Of a DNA stretch of 32,054 nt, positions 1-8,985 are shown in pieces (within the stretch, counting starts at the first letter, position 1; every line of letters starts with the position of its first letter). The position numbers were made by a program, and so were the translations under genes. Source of the stretch: Candidatus Caenarcanales bacterium (GTDB lineage Bacteria > Cyanobacteriota > Vampirovibrionia > Caenarcaniphilales > Caenarcanaceae). The notes under the pieces were generated by a model. The model did not search any database. It was not told where the DNA came from and worked only from the letters and a program-made list of their open reading frames with translations. Location of the stretch: positions 1 through 32,054 of the forward strand of contig CANLFK010000003.1 in the NCBI GenBank assembly GCA_947489925.1, in the 5' to 3' direction.

Positions 1-126
1 TTCTTGCAAGGCAATTAGCTCAGCTCCGTCTTGGCTAGCTTTTTCAATCATCGAAATGGTTTTATCAATATTTTCCATTCGATTGCCAGTGCAACTTTGC
101 TGAATGAGAGCGACTTTTAATTTCAT
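1..126 (-). CDS. aguB: Carbon-nitrogen hydrolase, probable N-carbamoylputrescine amidase (partial, N-terminus only)
   Basis: The minus strand from the ATG at 124-126 reads 42 codons beginning MKLKVALIQQSC and ending ELIALQE at the window edge, so the rest of the gene lies outside. This is the first beta strand and helix of the nitrilase superfamily; the VALIQQSC start and the LQE ending are typical of N-carbamoylputrescine amidases, which turn N-carbamoylputrescine into putrescine in the agmatine route of polyamine synthesis. The final Glu is at the position of the catalytic Glu of the Glu-Lys-Cys triad; Lys and Cys cannot be seen. It lies 28 bases downstream of the antitoxin gene on the same strand and may share its transcript. 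Family is fairly sure; the exact substrate is inferred from the N-terminus alone. Confidence 0.75.
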   Translation of the reverse strand, partial: MKLKVALIQQSCTGNRMENIDKTISMIEKASQDGAELIALQE

Positions 127-154
127 AGATTTTAATTGTAGGTAAGTGAATTAG

Positions 155-451
155 TTAAACTCCATACTCAAAACTTATTTGTAACTTTGCATTAGAAGCG
201 ATAGCCAAGCGATTTAATAATGATAAAGAAGGAATACGATTTAAGTCTTTTCCAGACTCTAAGCGAGCAATAACAGCTTGAGTAGTATGTGCTTTTTTTG
301 CAAGCTCTTCTTGAGTCAATCCAGCCCTTTTTCTCATTTCATAAACTTGTCGAGAAATTTGATTGAGCCTTTGTTCTGCTTCGTATAGCAAAGTGAATTC
401 AGGGTCTTTTTTTTGTTCTTCAATAATCTCATTCAAAGTAATTGGCTTCAT
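155..451 (-). CDS. higA: HigA-type antitoxin, XRE-family helix-turn-helix protein
   Basis: A 98-residue protein with an Xre/Cro-type helix-turn-helix: the segment RKRAGLTQEELAKKAHTTQ followed by IARLESGK is the canonical DNA-binding helix pair. Antitoxins of this type bind and neutralise the toxin and repress their own operon. The frame is open from a TTG at 460, but a strong Shine-Dalgarno sequence AAGGAG at 462-467 sits 10 bases before the ATG at 449-451 and only 1 base before that TTG, so the ATG is chosen. It overlaps the 3' end of the toxin gene by 23 bases. The toxin-first order with an XRE antitoxin is the HigBA arrangement. Confidence 0.85.
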   Translation of the reverse strand: MKPITLNEIIEEQKKDPEFTLLYEAEQRLNQISRQVYEMRKRAGLTQEELAKKAHTTQAVIARLESGKDLNRIPSLSLLNRLAIASNAKLQISFEYGV

Positions 452-782
452 TTGTTTCAATCTCCTTTTGTCTATTAATTGCTATTTCAATTTCCTTCAT
501 GGGAGCTTTTTGTGATTGTTTTTTATAAGCGTGCAATATAACTAATTTACTTTTCCTAAGTGTTATATAGAAAAATCGATAGCCAGCCGCTTGAGTCCTG
601 ATTTTTATTTCCCAAAGCTTTCCTTCAATCTGCCTGAATTCTACTCGGGGAGTATTAAAACCAAGCTCTTCAATACTTTTCAGACATCCTAAAACTTTAG
701 CCCTATCAGAAACAGTCATTTCATCAATAAAACTTTTGATCGGACTTTTACCATTTGAGAAAGTATAAAAAAGTATTTCCAT
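429..782 (-). CDS. higB: HigB-type toxin, RelE/ParE superfamily (phage Gp49-like)
   Basis: A 117-residue protein of the Gp49-like (DUF891) branch of the RelE superfamily. The core LWEIKIRTQAAGYRFFYI and the following LVILHAYKKQSQKAP are the usual beta-sheet and basic helix of this family, and a final Glu/Lys-rich helix matches as well. Such toxins are mostly ribosome-dependent mRNA endonucleases. The gene is upstream of and overlaps the XRE antitoxin, which confirms the pair. A TATAAT sequence lies only 5 bases before its ATG (see promoter entry). The length is normal and the frame is intact, so the pair is probably functional, though activity cannot be read from sequence. Confidence 0.85.
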   Translation of the reverse strand: MEILFYTFSNGKSPIKSFIDEMTVSDRAKVLGCLKSIEELGFNTPRVEFRQIEGKLWEIKIRTQAAGYRFFYITLRKSKLVILHAYKKQSQKAPMKEIEIAINRQKEIETNEANYFE

Positions 783-787
783 TAATA

Positions 788-793
788 ATTATA
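788..793 (-). promoter_or_regulatory. Putative -10 element of the higBA operon
   Basis: The minus strand has a perfect TATAAT here, ending 5 bases before the higB ATG (782). If used, transcription would begin at or next to the start codon, giving a leaderless or nearly leaderless message. The -35 region at 17 bp spacing is poor (ATATTG). No Shine-Dalgarno sequence could lie on such a short leader. Inferred from the motif only. Confidence 0.4.
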
Positions 794-901
794 CCCATTT
801 GGATATAAGACAATATTAAAAAGTTTAACCTTAAAAACAAAAAAGCTCAAGGGCAAAGTATCAACGGGAGTATCCGAAGTGTTAAAGTGGCTCTGGATAA
901 A

Positions 902-2539
902 TTAATGCACAGGTTTCATGGTCGGGAATAAAATGACATCTCTGATTGATTCAGCATTTACCAATAACATAATTAAACGGTCAATTCCAATTCCAACTCC
1001 GCCAGCAGGTGGCATACCATATTCCAAAGCTTCCACAAAATCTTGATCTAAAGGATGAGCTTCTTCATTACCAGCTTGTCTTTGCTTTTGCTGCATTTCA
1101 AAAACTTGCTTTTGTATTTGTCCATCATTCAATTCAGTAAAGCCATTTGCCAATTCTCGCCCACAAACAAATAATTCAAATCGTTCTAAAGTTTGAGGAT
1201 TATTATTGATTTTGTTTTCATTAGCCTTGACTGAATGAGCAGAGCAAAAAGCCAAAGGAGAATTGTCCCTTGGATAATGAGTTACAAAGGTTGGCTGAAT
1301 TAATTTGGCTTCACATTTTTGCTCAAAAAACTCAATTAATATTTCCCCGACCGTCATTTCAGCTTTAATTTCAACTTTGGCTTCTTTGGCAAAATTAACG
1401 GTTTCGCTTAAAGTTGTTTTTTCGGGATCAATTAATTTACCAGTCATTTCATGCACCAAATCAGTCATTTTGACTTTTCGCCAACCGCCAGCAGGTTTTA
1501 AATTAATTTCATGATTTTTATAATGAATAACCGTATTTTCTAAAACTTTTTCGGCTAAATCAATAATTAAATTTTCCGTCAAGCTCATCATATCAGTATA
1601 ATCAGCAAAAGCTTGGTAAATTTCAATTGAAGTAAATTCTGGATTATGCCTTGTTGAAATTCCTTCATTACGGAAAATGCGTCCAATTTCATAAACTCGC
1701 TCAAATCCTCCAACCAATAAACGCTTTAAGTGTAATTCAGTGGCAATACGCAAATAAAGCCCCAAGTTTAAAGCATTATGATGAGTAGTAAAAGGTTTAG
1801 CCGCCGCTCCTCCCGCTTCAGTTTGCAAGACTGGCGTTTCAAATTCCAAAAAGTTTTTTTCATTTAAATAATGTCTAATTTCTGCAATAATTTTGGCTCT
1901 CTTTTTAAAAACCTCACGGCTGTCTGGATTGACCATTAAGTCTAAATATCTTTGTCTGTATTTAGTTTCTACATCGGTTAAGCCAAGTCTTCTTCTTTTG
2001 TTTTCAATAATTTCGGGTGGCGGCTGAATTGCCTTGGAAAGTAACCAGATTGTCTTGCTTTTTAAGCTTAATTCTCCTCTAGGAGTACGATATGGATTTC
2101 CTTGAACGGCAATAATGTCGCCTTTGTCAATTAATTCGAGTAAATGCTTTTCAGATTGCTGATATGAAGCTGGATTTTCTAATTCTGATTTTTCAGTAAC
2201 AATTTGAATTTTGCCATTTTCATCATAAATATCCAAAAACATACCATTATTTCGGTCACTATGAATTCGCCCAGCCACCCAAATTAAATTTTCATTTTTT
2301 TCACCAGCAGGTAAATTTTCAAATTTTTCTTTAAATTCTTGACTTAATAAACGATTTGCTTTAAATTCAGTCCACAAATGTTCTGATTGAGAGCGAGAAT
2401 TATTTTCTTCAGTTGCCTTAAAACCTTCTTCCAAATGCAAAAGATAAGGATTAATTTGAAAATTTTCGAGTAAAAACTCTTTTTTGTGTAATCGTTCTTC
2501 TCTTAATTTATATGAATCAGTTCTTTCATCTTGGCTCAT
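902..2539 (-). CDS. lysS: Lysyl-tRNA synthetase, class II
   Basis: A 545-residue class II lysyl-tRNA synthetase, which charges tRNA-Lys in the cytoplasm. An N-terminal OB-fold anticodon-binding domain (about residues 85-190) precedes the catalytic domain. Motif 2 is visible as FRNEGISTRHNPEFTSIE and motif 3 as GVGIGIDRLIMLL near the C-terminus; the AGGAAAKPFTTHHNAL segment before motif 2 is also typical of LysRS. It is some 40 residues longer than the Escherichia coli enzyme, mainly through a polar N-terminal stretch (about 60 residues) before the OB fold. The ATG at 2537-2539 is chosen as the only clear start. It is transcribed divergently from the RND transporter and leads towards higBA, with 119 bases between. 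Confidence 0.97.
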   Translation of the reverse strand: MSQDERTDSYKLREERLHKKEFLLENFQINPYLLHLEEGFKATEENNSRSQSEHLWTEFKANRLLSQEFKEKFENLPAGEKNENLIWVAGRIHSDRNNGMFLDIYDENGKIQIVTEKSELENPASYQQSEKHLLELIDKGDIIAVQGNPYRTPRGELSLKSKTIWLLSKAIQPPPEIIENKRRRLGLTDVETKYRQRYLDLMVNPDSREVFKKRAKIIAEIRHYLNEKNFLEFETPVLQTEAGGAAAKPFTTHHNALNLGLYLRIATELHLKRLLVGGFERVYEIGRIFRNEGISTRHNPEFTSIEIYQAFADYTDMMSLTENLIIDLAEKVLENTVIHYKNHEINLKPAGGWRKVKMTDLVHEMTGKLIDPEKTTLSETVNFAKEAKVEIKAEMTVGEILIEFFEQKCEAKLIQPTFVTHYPRDNSPLAFCSAHSVKANENKINNNPQTLERFELFVCGRELANGFTELNDGQIQKQVFEMQQKQRQAGNEEAHPLDQDFVEALEYGMPPAGGVGIGIDRLIMLLVNAESIRDVILFPTMKPVH

Positions 2540-2690
2540 TTTTATTGTTTTTATTATTTACAAAGTCTAATTTATTTTATAGGACTTAGGCAAAATGAGT
2601 TAAAATAATTAAAAAATAATACAGTTTTATAATCCTTTTAATGTCTTGAAGCTTAAAAGAAGACAATATTTATTCGCTTAAATTTAATTT

Positions 2691-5600
2691 ATGTTAATTA
2701 CTGAAATTGCAATTAAAAGACCAGTCTTTGCCATTATGATTATGGTGGCTTTTGTGGTAATAGGAGCTATTTCTTATTTGGGCTTAGGAATTGAAGAAAC
2801 ACCAAATGTCGAATTTCCAATTGCGGTTGTTAATGTTACTTATCCGGGAGCTAGTCCTGAAGTAATTGAAGAAGAAGTTGTTAAAAAAATTGAAGAGGCT
2901 GTTAATCCGCTAGAAGGTGTTAAACGAATAAAATCAACTTCATATGAAGGTTTAAGTAATATTGTCATTGAATTTCAGCTCGAAAGAAATAAAGATTCAG
3001 CTATGCAAGATGTTAGAGACGCTGTTTCTCGGCTGAGAAGAATTTTGCCTGAAAATATTGAAGAACCCGTTGTCCGAAGTTATGATCCAACCGCTTTACC
3101 GATAATTTCCTTGGCTTTAACTTCTGAAACTAAAAATGTAAGTCAATTGTCTAATATGGCAAAAGAAACCTTAAAAAAAAGACTTGAAAGTTCATATGGA
3201 GTTGGTCAAGTTTCAATTATTGGAGAAGTAAATCGTCAAATTAAAATTGAATTGAATCCAGCTTTGATGAATGAAAAGAAAATTGGTATTGAAAAAGTCA
3301 TTCAAGCTGTTAGACAGTCAAATCAAGAAATACCAGTTGGCGAAATTGAAAAAGATAATATTTCTCAGCAAGTTAGAGTAAAAGGCAAAATCCTTGATCC
3401 AGCCGACTTTTCCAACATTATAATTGCAACTCGTGGTCAAATACCAATTAAATTATCTGATATTGCAACCATTAAAGATGATATCGAAGAGCCAAAATCC
3501 GCTGCCTTGCTGGATACTAAAAGAATTATTGCTTTTGATATTACAAAAATCCGTGGTGCAAACACAGTTAAAACCTCAGAAGGAATTTTAAAAAAAGTTG
3601 AAGAAATCAATAAAACTTTACCAAAAAACACCTCTCTCAAAGTCATTCGGGACAATTCAATTAGCATTAAAGATTCGGTGCATGAACTTACTTCTTCAAT
3701 GTTTATTGGAATTTTATTAACCATTTTAATTGTTTATGTTTTCCTAAACAGTTGGCGTAGTACCGTAATTACGGGTTTAACTTTACCAATTTCTTTAATA
3801 GCCTCTTTTGCGGTTATGGGTGCATTTGGCTTTACGCTTAATATTATGACTTTAATTGCTTTAAGCTTGTCAGTGGGCTTGGTAATTGATGATGCTATTG
3901 TTGTGCGGGAAAATATTGTCAGGCATGTTGATATGGGTAAAAATCATTTTCAGGCGGCTTTGGACGGCACAAAAGAAATTGGTTTGGCTGTTATGGCTAC
4001 TACTTTTACAATTGTAGCTGTTTTTATACCAATTGGCTTTATGGGAGGAATGACTGGTAAATTTTTCACCGAGTTTGGTATTACGGTCGCTTCAGCGGTT
4101 TTAGTTTCACTTTTTGTTTCTTTTACGCTTGATCCTATGTTATCGAGTATTTGGCCAGATCCACGGGGACATAATAGTTTTATTGGTAAATCTTTAGAGT
4201 CATTCAATCAGAGTTTTGACAATTTAGCAAAAGCTTATCGCAATTCGGTTTATTGGGTTTTAGAGCATCCTTTTATTACAAGTTTTATTACGCTTTTACT
4301 TTTTATTGGTAGTTGTGCTTTAGTGCCTCATCTGGGCGGTTCTTTTTTGCCAGAGCAAGATAAAGCTCAAATCCGTGTTTCGCTGAAAGCTTCCGTTAAT
4401 ATGACTTTAGATTATACAGAGCGGAAAGCCAAAGAAGCCATGAAAATTATCAAAAAGAAATATTCTAGTGAAGTTGAATTTATTTATGCTTCGGTTGGTG
4501 GAGGCTTTAGCGGTGAAGTTTCAGAGGGCAAATTATTTGTCAAACTTGTTCCTAAGCAAAAAAGAAATCGAAATCAAGCCGCTATTATGAAAGCTTTGCG
4601 TAGTGATTTAGCTCAATTGGGCGGCATTAAAGCTTTTGTTACTTCCGAAGGAAAAGGTGGCCCTGGCGGTAGTCCAATTCAAATTAGTGTTCAGGGAGCA
4701 GATAATAAATTAATTGAAAAATTATCCAAAGAAATAATGACTTTAGTCAAAGAAAGCTCTGGAGCAGTGGATATTGATACTTCATTAGAAAAAAGTAGAT
4801 TAAATTTAAATATTGATATTAATCGTCAGAAAGCGGCTGATTTGGGTTTGAATTTATCAGATATTTCTTCGGCTTTAAATTATATTTTTACAGGTGATAA
4901 GTCAAATACTTGGCAAGCCCCGAATGGTGAAGAATATGATGTTTTAATTAGATTGCCAAAAACCTTAAGAAATAGCGAAGAAATTCTAAGAAATATTCGT
5001 TTGACTTCTAGCACTGAGTCATTAATTCCTCTTAGTCAAGTGGCAAGTTTAAGTAGTGATTCAGGACCAAGTAAAATTAAACATCAAAGTCTTTTGCGTG
5101 AAATCACAATTACGGGTGATGTTGAGGGTAAATCACCAGGCGAAGTATTAAAAGTAATTAAAACTAAACTCAAACCCATTGAAGAAGGCTTGCCAGTTGG
5201 TTATAAAATTGTTTTTGGTGGAGAAGCAGAAGACCTTCAGGAAGCGGTTTTTTATGGCGTTCAAGCTTTAGTTTTGGTAGTAATTTTTATTTATTTAATT
5301 ATGGCTTCTCAGTTTAATTCATTTATTCAGCCTTTTGCGATTATGTTTACTTTGCCTTTGGCTTTGATTGGGGTTTTTATCACTTTGTTTTTAACTAAAG
5401 ACACTCTCAATTTAATGTCTATGATTGGAGTAATAACTTTGATGGGTTTAGTTACTAAAAACGGAATTTTATTAATTGACTTTGCTAATCAAAAGCGGAA
5501 AGAAGATAATATTTCACTCAAAGAAGCTTTGGCAATTGCGGGGGAAACTCGTTTAAGACCAATTATTATGACTTCTTTGGCGGCGGCTTTGGGTATTTTG

Positions 5601-5777
5601 CCTTTGGCTTTGGGCTTAGGAGCTGGCTCGGAATTAAGATCGCCTATGGCTAGAGCAATTATTGGCGGAATTATCACATCTACAATTTTAACTTTATTTG
5701 TAATTCCAGTTGTGTATAGCTTTTTGGAATATATTTGGGACTTTATTCGTAATTTTGGAAAGAAAAAGAATTTATGA
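2691..5777 (+). CDS. RND-family efflux transporter permease (AcrB/HAE1 type)
   Basis: A 1028-residue inner-membrane proton-drug antiporter of the AcrB/MexB class. It starts with the usual amphipathic helix and TM1 (LITEIAIKRPVFAIMIM), followed by a large periplasmic porter domain, TM2-TM6, a second periplasmic domain and TM7-TM12, the standard duplicated layout. The proton-relay residues are present: Asp400-Asp401 in GLVIDDAIVVRENI (TM4) and Lys923 in GLVTKNGILLIDF (TM10). The length is normal. No membrane-fusion protein or TolC-like gene is adjacent, so partners must be encoded elsewhere. The downstream ruvC start overlaps its stop (ATGA), implying co-translation. The substrate cannot be predicted. 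Confidence 0.95.
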   Translation: MLITEIAIKRPVFAIMIMVAFVVIGAISYLGLGIEETPNVEFPIAVVNVTYPGASPEVIEEEVVKKIEEAVNPLEGVKRIKSTSYEGLSNIVIEFQLERNKDSAMQDVRDAVSRLRRILPENIEEPVVRSYDPTALPIISLALTSETKNVSQLSNMAKETLKKRLESSYGVGQVSIIGEVNRQIKIELNPALMNEKKIGIEKVIQAVRQSNQEIPVGEIEKDNISQQVRVKGKILDPADFSNIIIATRGQIPIKLSDIATIKDDIEEPKSAALLDTKRIIAFDITKIRGANTVKTSEGILKKVEEINKTLPKNTSLKVIRDNSISIKDSVHELTSSMFIGILLTILIVYVFLNSWRSTVITGLTLPISLIASFAVMGAFGFTLNIMTLIALSLSVGLVIDDAIVVRENIVRHVDMGKNHFQAALDGTKEIGLAVMATTFTIVAVFIPIGFMGGMTGKFFTEFGITVASAVLVSLFVSFTLDPMLSSIWPDPRGHNSFIGKSLESFNQSFDNLAKAYRNSVYWVLEHPFITSFITLLLFIGSCALVPHLGGSFLPEQDKAQIRVSLKASVNMTLDYTERKAKEAMKIIKKKYSSEVEFIYASVGGGFSGEVSEGKLFVKLVPKQKRNRNQAAIMKALRSDLAQLGGIKAFVTSEGKGGPGGSPIQISVQGADNKLIEKLSKEIMTLVKESSGAVDIDTSLEKSRLNLNIDINRQKAADLGLNLSDISSALNYIFTGDKSNTWQAPNGEEYDVLIRLPKTLRNSEEILRNIRLTSSTESLIPLSQVASLSSDSGPSKIKHQSLLREITITGDVEGKSPGEVLKVIKTKLKPIEEGLPVGYKIVFGGEAEDLQEAVFYGVQALVLVVIFIYLIMASQFNSFIQPFAIMFTLPLALIGVFITLFLTKDTLNLMSMIGVITLMGLVTKNGILLIDFANQKRKEDNISLKEALAIAGETRLRPIIMTSLAAALGILPLALGLGAGSELRSPMARAIIGGIITSTILTLFVIPVVYSFLEYIWDFIRNFGKKKNL

Positions 5778-6286
5778 ATTTTAAATATCGTATTTTGGGC
5801 ATAGACCCCGGTTTGGCTTTAATTGGTTATTCATTATTAGGTTTAAACAATAAAATAGACAAACCAGAATTAATTGAATGCGGAGTTATTAGTACTAAAG
5901 CGGGTTTACCAATATCAAAAAGATTAAATACTATTAGACAAGACTTATTAGAATTATTAAACCGTTTTCAACCGACTGCCGCTGTCATTGAATTAATTTA
6001 CTTTACTAAAAATGTCAAAACTGGAATTGCCGTTGCTCATGCCAGAGGAGTTATTCTGGAAGCTATAAATTCATTTGGATTAGAAGATATTCATGAATTT
6101 ACACCAACTCATTTAAAACAAGTTTTATTCGGTCACGGAAAAGCCAATAAAGCCCAAATTCAATTAGTTGTTTCGCAGTCATTAGGCTTGCCAGATATTA
6201 TAAAACCAGATGATGCCGCTGATGCAACTGCTTTGGCTTTGGCTTATTGTCGTGGGAGTTTTCGCTTTACTTCAGAGACTTTATGA
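5774..6286 (+). CDS. ruvC: Holliday junction resolvase RuvC
   Basis: A 170-residue RuvC endonuclease that cuts Holliday junctions symmetrically with RuvAB during recombinational repair. The four metal-binding acids are visible: Asp11 in ILGIDPG, Glu73 in VIELIYF, and Asp147 and Asp150 in PDDAADATALALA. The segment HEFTPTHLKQVLFGHGKANK is the usual substrate-contact region. The size matches the family. The ATG overlaps the stop codon of the RND gene by 4 bases, an unusual operon partner. The remaining ruv genes are not in the window. A short inverted-repeat element begins 14 bases after the stop. Confidence 0.96.
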   Translation: MNFKYRILGIDPGLALIGYSLLGLNNKIDKPELIECGVISTKAGLPISKRLNTIRQDLLELLNRFQPTAAVIELIYFTKNVKTGIAVAHARGVILEAINSFGLEDIHEFTPTHLKQVLFGHGKANKAQIQLVVSQSLGLPDIIKPDDAADATALALAYCRGSFRFTSETL

Positions 6287-6300
6287 AATCTTATCATTTT

Positions 6301-6448
6301 TGAATCGCAGATTAACACAGATAACACTGATTTCACAGATATTTTATTTACAGTTTTTTAGCCAAAATAAAGCTTTCTCAAAGCCAAAAGACAAATCCTA
6401 AAATCTTGGGTATCCTGATTCAGACAATCTGCGTCCATCTGTGATTCA
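6301..6448. repeat. 148-bp element with imperfect terminal inverted repeats (CACAGAT type)
   Basis: The left end (6301-6322, TGAATCGCAGATTAACACAG...) and the right end (6427-6448, read in reverse complement TGAATCACAGATGGACGCAG...) match at 18 of 22 positions. The left arm repeats the core CACAGAT several times and the interior is AT-rich without an ORF of its own. This looks like a small non-autonomous repeat (MITE-like or a dispersed palindromic unit) inserted just after ruvC. CACAGAT/ATCTGTG-rich intergenic repeats recur in many unrelated bacterial genomes, from general knowledge; copies elsewhere in this genome cannot be checked here. Confidence 0.6.
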
Positions 6449-6468
6449 GAAATTTTAGTGCAAGATAG

Positions 6469-6777
6469 TTAATGCTGAAATGTCTTTATTAAATACTGAA
6501 TTAAATACTTAAACAAATTGAAAATTAATAAAACAGTCCCCATAATATTTAAAATATGTATAAAAGATGAAACTGCTGCAAATTTCTTTTTACCAATTAC
6601 TTTTATTAAATAGCTCTTTAGAAGAGGCGGGACTATGAAATTGAAAAAATAAAGAATAGGCGGAAGGAAAATAAAAAAAAGAATAATAAGCAAAGGATCA
6701 GAAGATGTTTTCAGCCAAAAAAGAATAAGACCTGCATAAATCAAGCTTAAGAGCGTTATTGCTAAAACTTTTCCCAT
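6469..6777 (-). CDS. Small hypothetical membrane protein
   Basis: A 102-residue protein that I do not recognise. It is highly hydrophobic, with segments at about residues 3-22, 29-50 and 68-95 that could form three or four membrane helices, and a short basic stretch (KSYLIKVIGKKK) around residues 54-65. Its ATG lies 3 bases after the purL stop on the same strand, so it is probably the last gene of the tatA-sprT-purL-membrane protein group. No function is suggested. Its downstream end faces the inverted-repeat element. Confidence 0.6.
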   Translation of the reverse strand: MGKVLAITLLSLIYAGLILFWLKTSSDPLLIILFFIFLPPILYFFNFIVPPLLKSYLIKVIGKKKFAAVSSFIHILNIMGTVLLIFNLFKYLIQYLIKTFQH

Positions 6778-6780
6778 AAT

Positions 6781-8985
6781 TCACAAATGTCTGTCATTGG
6801 CTTCTTTCATTGTGTCAGCGGATAAATTAACTATTTCTTGATCATTATTTAACTTAACAATTAATTGCGAATTATTTATAACTTTGCCAATTTTCTCAAT
6901 TTTAAGCCTCTCAGATGATTCAAACTCAATGAATTCAGCGGCTGTAATTAAAGCCCTACTTTGTGATTCCCCAATTAAACAAGAATCTAATCTTAAGCTA
7001 AGGTCTTTATTTAAATTAATTTCCGCTCCCAAAGACTTATTAGATGAAGCCATAACTGATTCCATTAAAGTTAATAAAAGCCCATTCTCGCTTAAATCGT
7101 GAGCTGAATGAATATAATGTTTTTTTATTTGTTCGATTAAAAATTCATATAAAGCTTTTTCTTTATTCCAGTCTAGCTTTGGGCAGTCGGTTTCATTAAA
7201 GGTTTCACCAATTAGCCAAATATTATCGCCAGCATTTCTAAAACTTATTGGCGGTGAATTTTTATAATCTTCGACTACTCCGACCATTCCAATAACGGGT
7301 GTTGGCAAAATCTGCTGTCCATCGGCAAATTCATTATACAAACTAACATTTCCGCCCGTTACAGCTAATTCTAATTGTTTGCAACCTTCCGCAATGCCCT
7401 TAACACTTTCTTGCAAAAACCAAAATGACTCGGGCTTTTCAGGATTTCCAAAGTTTAAATTATTAGTTATGGCTAAAGCTTCTGCTCCAATACAAGCTAT
7501 ATTTCTGGCGGCTTCAGCTACGGCAATTTGTGCACCTAAAAAAGGATTTGATTTAACATAATTTGGATTTCCATCAACACTAATAGCCAAGCCTCGTTTT
7601 GAATATTTGCCATCTGGTTTTTTTAAACGCAATAAAGCTCCGCTTCCCATACCCGGTTTTAAAATAGTATTTAATTGTACTTCTTGGTCAAATTGTTTAT
7701 AAATCCAAGCCCTTGAACAACTATTATCAGAACTTAATATATTTAAAGCTAATTTTTCAATAATTTCTTTTTTCGGCTCTAAGTCTGGTTTTCCAAGTAT
7801 ATTAACTGTGTTTTTAGGTGCAATTGCTTCCCGCAAATAAATTGGTGCTTGATCAGTTAAAGCCTTAGGCGGAACTTCAACTACTTTTTCTCCCCGATGA
7901 TAAATAGTAACTAATTTAGTATCAGTAACTTTTCCAATCACGACAGCGGGTAAATTATACTTTTCAAAAATCTTGATTAATTCAGCTTCTTTTCCAGCCT
8001 GAGCCACCAAAAGCATTCTCTCTTGCGATTCAGAAAGCAAATATTCATGCGTCTCTAATTTGCCTCGAGTTGGTACTAAATCCAAATTAACTTCAAAACC
8101 AACTTCGCCTTTGGCACTCATTTCGGTAAAGGCACAAGTTAAGCCCGCCGCCCCCATATCCTGTGAAGCCAAAACAAAACCACTTTTAAAAGCTTCCAGA
8201 CAACTTTCAATTAATAATTTACCTAAAAAAGGATCGCCAATTTGTACGGCTGGTCTGTCTTTATTGCTTTTTTCTGTTAATCCGCTACTAGCAAATGCCG
8301 CACCACCCAAGCCATCTTTGCCAGTTTCCGACCCAACATAAATAATCGGATTACCAATACCAATTGCTCCAGACGGAATCGGATTCTCAGTTTCAAGCAA
8401 ACCAATGCACATGGCGTTTACCAATGGGTTTTCTTTATAAGTTTCATCAAAATATAATTGCCCACCAATTGTCGGAATGCCCGTACAGTTACCATAATGA
8501 CCAATTCCAGCAATTGCATTTGTCAATAAATAATAAGACTTTTCATCAGTCGGTGAACCAAAAAACAAGCTATTCAAAAAAGCAATTGGTCTTGCTCCTA
8601 AAGTCAGAATATCACGCAAAATCCCGCCCACACCAGTTGTTGCTCCCTGAAAAGGCTCAATGGCAGTTGGTCTATTGTGAGATTCAATTTTAAAGGCAAT
8701 TTTAATTCCTTCGCCAATATCAATAATTCCAGCATTTTCACCAGGCCCAGCTAATATTTTGACTTTATTACTTGTGGTTGGGAAAAGCTTTAGAAGAGGC
8801 TTTGAATTTTTGTAAGCACAATGTTCTGACCACATAGCCCCAAACATATAAATTTCATTTTCATTGGGTTCACGCTCCAACAGCTTGACAATCAGCTCAT
8901 ATTCATATAGTGATATTTTAGCTTTACTTAATATATTTCTAAGTTTGAGCTTTTCAGATTTGTCTAGCGTAGAGCTTCTATCCAT
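6781..8985 (-). CDS. purL: Phosphoribosylformylglycinamidine synthase subunit PurL
   Basis: A 734-residue small-type PurL (FGAM synthase II). It catalyses the ATP-dependent step from FGAR to FGAM in purine synthesis and works with the separate PurQ glutaminase and PurS subunits. Characteristic stretches are MWSEHCAYKNSKPLL (about residue 50), GPGENAGIIDIGEG, FKIESHNRPTAIEPFQGA, and in the second half LAITNNLNFGNPEKPE and VTGGNVSLYNE. The glutaminase domain of the large enterobacterial form is absent, as expected for this size. The start overlaps the sprT-like stop by 8 bases. purQ and purS are not in the window. Confidence 0.97.
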   Translation of the reverse strand: MDRSSTLDKSEKLKLRNILSKAKISLYEYELIVKLLEREPNENEIYMFGAMWSEHCAYKNSKPLLKLFPTTSNKVKILAGPGENAGIIDIGEGIKIAFKIESHNRPTAIEPFQGATTGVGGILRDILTLGARPIAFLNSLFFGSPTDEKSYYLLTNAIAGIGHYGNCTGIPTIGGQLYFDETYKENPLVNAMCIGLLETENPIPSGAIGIGNPIIYVGSETGKDGLGGAAFASSGLTEKSNKDRPAVQIGDPFLGKLLIESCLEAFKSGFVLASQDMGAAGLTCAFTEMSAKGEVGFEVNLDLVPTRGKLETHEYLLSESQERMLLVAQAGKEAELIKIFEKYNLPAVVIGKVTDTKLVTIYHRGEKVVEVPPKALTDQAPIYLREAIAPKNTVNILGKPDLEPKKEIIEKLALNILSSDNSCSRAWIYKQFDQEVQLNTILKPGMGSGALLRLKKPDGKYSKRGLAISVDGNPNYVKSNPFLGAQIAVAEAARNIACIGAEALAITNNLNFGNPEKPESFWFLQESVKGIAEGCKQLELAVTGGNVSLYNEFADGQQILPTPVIGMVGVVEDYKNSPPISFRNAGDNIWLIGETFNETDCPKLDWNKEKALYEFLIEQIKKHYIHSAHDLSENGLLLTLMESVMASSNKSLGAEINLNKDLSLRLDSCLIGESQSRALITAAEFIEFESSERLKIEKIGKVINNSQLIVKLNNDQEIVNLSADTMKEANDRHL

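Noticed and set aside
783..901. Possible terminator or repeat between lysS and higB
   Set aside because: The stretch is locally richer in G+C and ends in a T-run on the minus strand, but I find only a short direct repeat (GATAC) and no stable hairpin.
6210..6401. 63-codon plus-strand ORF overlapping the end of ruvC
   Set aside because: It runs in another frame of ruvC and then into the inverted-repeat element; no coding character.
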